NCBI GenBank assembly: GCA_965220985.1
Contig: OZ244854.1
Coordinates: forward strand, 3,534,001-3,598,000
DNA: 64,000 bases
Reading direction: 5' to 3'
Origin: JAPPHA01 sp965220985
GTDB taxonomy: Bacteria; Pseudomonadota; Alphaproteobacteria; Rhodobacterales; Rhodobacteraceae
A program made the position numbers and the translations under genes. Positions 62,162 to 64,000 of the stretch are shown piece after piece; positions within the stretch are counted from its first letter, which is position 1, and every line of letters starts with the position of its first letter. A model generated the notes under the pieces. The model ran no database searches. It worked only from the letters and a program-made list of their open reading frames with translations, and was not told where the DNA came from.

Positions 62162-62615
62162 CTCGGGGCCATGACGAACGCAAGTTTTTGCAATCATTAC
62201 ATTCAACTCTCGTTAGTGGTGCCGCGTTCTCTAACCTGGCGACCCAAACCCGTGTTGTGAACCCTGCCCCTTCCCCTTGGTAAATTGACCACGACCATGT
62301 CGCGGTCTTAGGCCGCGCGACGGGGGGATGTGTGTCCATTGCGCCCGGAAAACGCGTGATCCCCCCGGTGAGGGTGCAAAATCGATCGAAAGGCGAGTTT
62401 GCTCACCGTTCCGGCTCCGCCCTCGCTGCGAGCAAACTCGAATCCGCCGGCAGAGTCAGGTAGGGAGAGATTGTCGTGAGAGAGCAAGACTCAGCTACAC
62501 CAGCGTTGCGCTTCGGAGCTTAATCAGGAAAGAAAAAACGCTGGATTCCGTTTTTGGTCAGCATTATTGATATTGTTAGTATCTGACACGATCCAACGAT
62601 TGGAGACCATGTGCC
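62162..62615. other. Spacer before second FnIII protein
   Basis: About 450 bases, homologous at both ends to the spacer at 54803-55333 but different in the middle. No gene is supported. The last 90 bases (AAAAAACGCTGGATTCC through GCATTATTGAT) parallel those before the first autotransporter and probably contain a shared promoter and leader. Confidence 0.65.
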
Positions 62616-64000
62616 ATGACAATGCCTTCCTCTTTACCGACTCGCCAAAATTTCGGCTCAGCTATGGCCGGTATATTGACCGGCGCTTCTCTTCGTGCGG
62701 TCGTAGAGCGGTTGATTGCGGCGCTGCCTGTCCGGTTTTCGCAATTTTCCCCCTGCAATTTTCAGGATCTGAGAGGCCGAAACGGCGACCCGATTTCGGA
62801 CCGGAGTGTTGGAAGACGGTTCGCACGGCATTTCTCGGGTGCTGGCGTTGCACTGCTGCTCAGTGCGGTTTTCCTGCTTGGAGACATTTCGTCTGCCAGT
62901 GCGGGAACGCTAACCTTCACTTTCACCGATGACGGCAAGAAGACCTTCGTCACCGCGTCGGGTGAAGTGACTTTTTCGTTGTTCAAAGGAATCTCTCCCG
63001 TGAGCGGTAGGAAAACAATCTATCTGGACGATATCGGCCAGTTCGGTTTCAGTCATAGCAGTAGTCATGATAGAGCGTCGCTTACCATCAATGGTGAGAT
63101 CAAGAAGACAATAGACATCAGTTACGAGGGCAAAAGTAATGTTGAGCCTGACGGTTACAAGTCGCCATTTCGTTTCAACCTAAGACCGGACGGCGGAGTA
63201 CTTGTCGATGATAATCACCGCTCGAGCACGACATTCAAGCCCAATGAAAATGACAAAGTTGAATTTATTGGCACGTTGATGGACGTGCTGGGAGATGACC
63301 ACTTCAAGTTTACTCTCACATTCGACAACGGCAACGAGACGATTGTATTCAGGACTTTAAGCACTGTCGTGCCGGCCAAGCCAAGCGGCATTAAGGCGAC
63401 CCCAGGTGGCGGCAGAGTCACGCTGGAATGGGACAATCCAGTCAACTACTCCATCACGAAGTACCAGTACGCGAGAAAGACCGGCGGAGGAAACTACGGG
63501 GATTGGCAGAACATCGACATCAACGACGACCCATTCACGACCAGCCACACCATCGACGACCTGACCAACGGCACCCAATACGGGTTCAAGGTGCGTGCAG
63601 TTAATGGCAGCGGCACAAGCGAAGAGTCGGATGAGGTGACGGCCACGCCCAATGTGGCGCCCGCCAAGCCGGTGTTACTGGACCCAGAGCCCAGCGACGC
63701 AAGGGTGAAGCTGACCTGGACCTACACCGCGAACACTGCAGTGGTCGACAACTGGCAGTTCCGGCTTAGGGAAAGCGGCGCCCCAGCGTGGGGCGGTTGG
63801 ACACCCATCAGTGGCAGTTCCGCAACCACTAGGGATCACATTGTCGCGTCCGGGCTGACCAACGGCACGACCTATGATTTCCAGGTTCGCGCCAGGACGA
63901 GCGCAGGCGTGGTCAGTTTGAACAGCGACTCCAGATCCGCCATGCCGGCAGGACCGCCAGCGAAAGCCGCGGACCTGAATGCTGAGCCGGGTGCGAGGCG
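62616..64000 (+). CDS. Second FnIII autotransporter-like protein (3' partial)
   Basis: An open frame runs from ATG 62616 to the window edge (461 complete codons) and is a diverged paralogue of the protein at 55334. It has the same long presequence: DRSVGRRFARHFSGAGVALL parallels NHGVGRRFAQRLSGVGAALL, and cleavage is expected after SASA near residue 95. A domain beginning GTLTFTFTDD follows, then FnIII repeats starting near 63369 (KPSGIKATPGGG), 63655 (KPVLLDPEPSDA) and 63951. The remaining repeats and any barrel lie outside the window. Confidence 0.85.
   Translation, partial: MTMPSSLPTRQNFGSAMAGILTGASLRAVVERLIAALPVRFSQFSPCNFQDLRGRNGDPISDRSVGRRFARHFSGAGVALLLSAVFLLGDISSASAGTLTFTFTDDGKKTFVTASGEVTFSLFKGISPVSGRKTIYLDDIGQFGFSHSSSHDRASLTINGEIKKTIDISYEGKSNVEPDGYKSPFRFNLRPDGGVLVDDNHRSSTTFKPNENDKVEFIGTLMDVLGDDHFKFTLTFDNGNETIVFRTLSTVVPAKPSGIKATPGGGRVTLEWDNPVNYSITKYQYARKTGGGNYGDWQNIDINDDPFTTSHTIDDLTNGTQYGFKVRAVNGSGTSEESDEVTATPNVAPAKPVLLDPEPSDARVKLTWTYTANTAVVDNWQFRLRESGAPAWGGWTPISGSSATTRDHIVASGLTNGTTYDFQVRARTSAGVVSLNSDSRSAMPAGPPAKAADLNAEPGAR

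Noticed and set aside
1..64000. tRNA or rRNA genes
   Set aside because: I looked for T-loop-like GGTTCGA patterns and rRNA segments; hits such as the one near 18291 lie inside coding sequence and cannot fold as tRNA.

Overview
The window reads as a chromosome segment of a G+C-rich alphaproteobacterium. Supporting signs are the rpsB-tsf pair, a cbb3 oxidase operon (ccoNOQP-ccoI-ccoS), an mfd of usual length, a metal-binding loop of the magnesium-type HemB, a DUF2189 membrane protein, and a cluster of GcvT-fused FAD dehydrogenases with an MttB homologue, a combination common in marine Rhodobacterales-like bacteria. I cannot assign a genus.

Layout. 1-3.1 kb: a 5'-truncated Fic-domain gene and a Tat-exported FAD oxidase. 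3.1-4.0 kb: a wrecked IS630-type transposase. 4.4-16.8 kb: one long plus-strand catabolic cluster (class III aminotransferase, two FAD/GcvT dehydrogenases of the dimethylglycine/sarcosine type, a ThDP enzyme, TcuA- and TcuB-like proteins, an MttB-family methyltransferase), followed by a GNAT gene. 17.6-25.8 kb: an A/T-richer defence island holding a complete type III CBASS operon (Trip13-like ATPase, two HORMA proteins, CD-NTase, Cap4 nuclease-SAVED effector), a decayed RES/Xre toxin-antitoxin pair and an AAA/DUF4143 gene with phased 22-bp repeats upstream. The island also contains a decayed second copy of the cupin-aroQ locus, whose intact copy lies at 25.9-27.2 kb.

27.4-43.3 kb is mainly housekeeping: tsf, rpsB with a long acidic low-complexity tail, psuK-psuG, a DUF502 protein, an orphan YejA-like binding protein, a candidate small RNA, a FrnE-like DsbA protein, an MFS exporter, mfd, hemB and a DUF2189 protein. 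43.6-49.3 kb is the cbb3 operon on the minus strand, tightly coupled by ATGA overlaps, with an unrecognised 54-residue membrane protein where ccoG/ccoH usually lie. 50.1-52.2 kb holds a SYLF lipoprotein, rpe and a 3-hydroxyisobutyrate-dehydrogenase-family gene.

52.3-64.0 kb is a duplicated module: a penicillin-acylase-family hydrolase followed by a very large fibronectin-III autotransporter, then a truncated second copy of the acylase followed by a second, diverged FnIII protein running off the window. The acylase copies are nearly identical in their centre while the adjoining autotransporters have diverged, which suggests gene conversion.

The strongest candidates for undescribed biology are the methylated-amine-like catabolic cluster, the type III CBASS with a Cap4 effector inside a degenerating island, the phased 22-bp repeats, the coupled small membrane protein in the cbb3 operon, the candidate sRNA and the duplicated hydrolase-autotransporter module. 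All functional statements come from reading the sequence and from memory of the families; no search was run.
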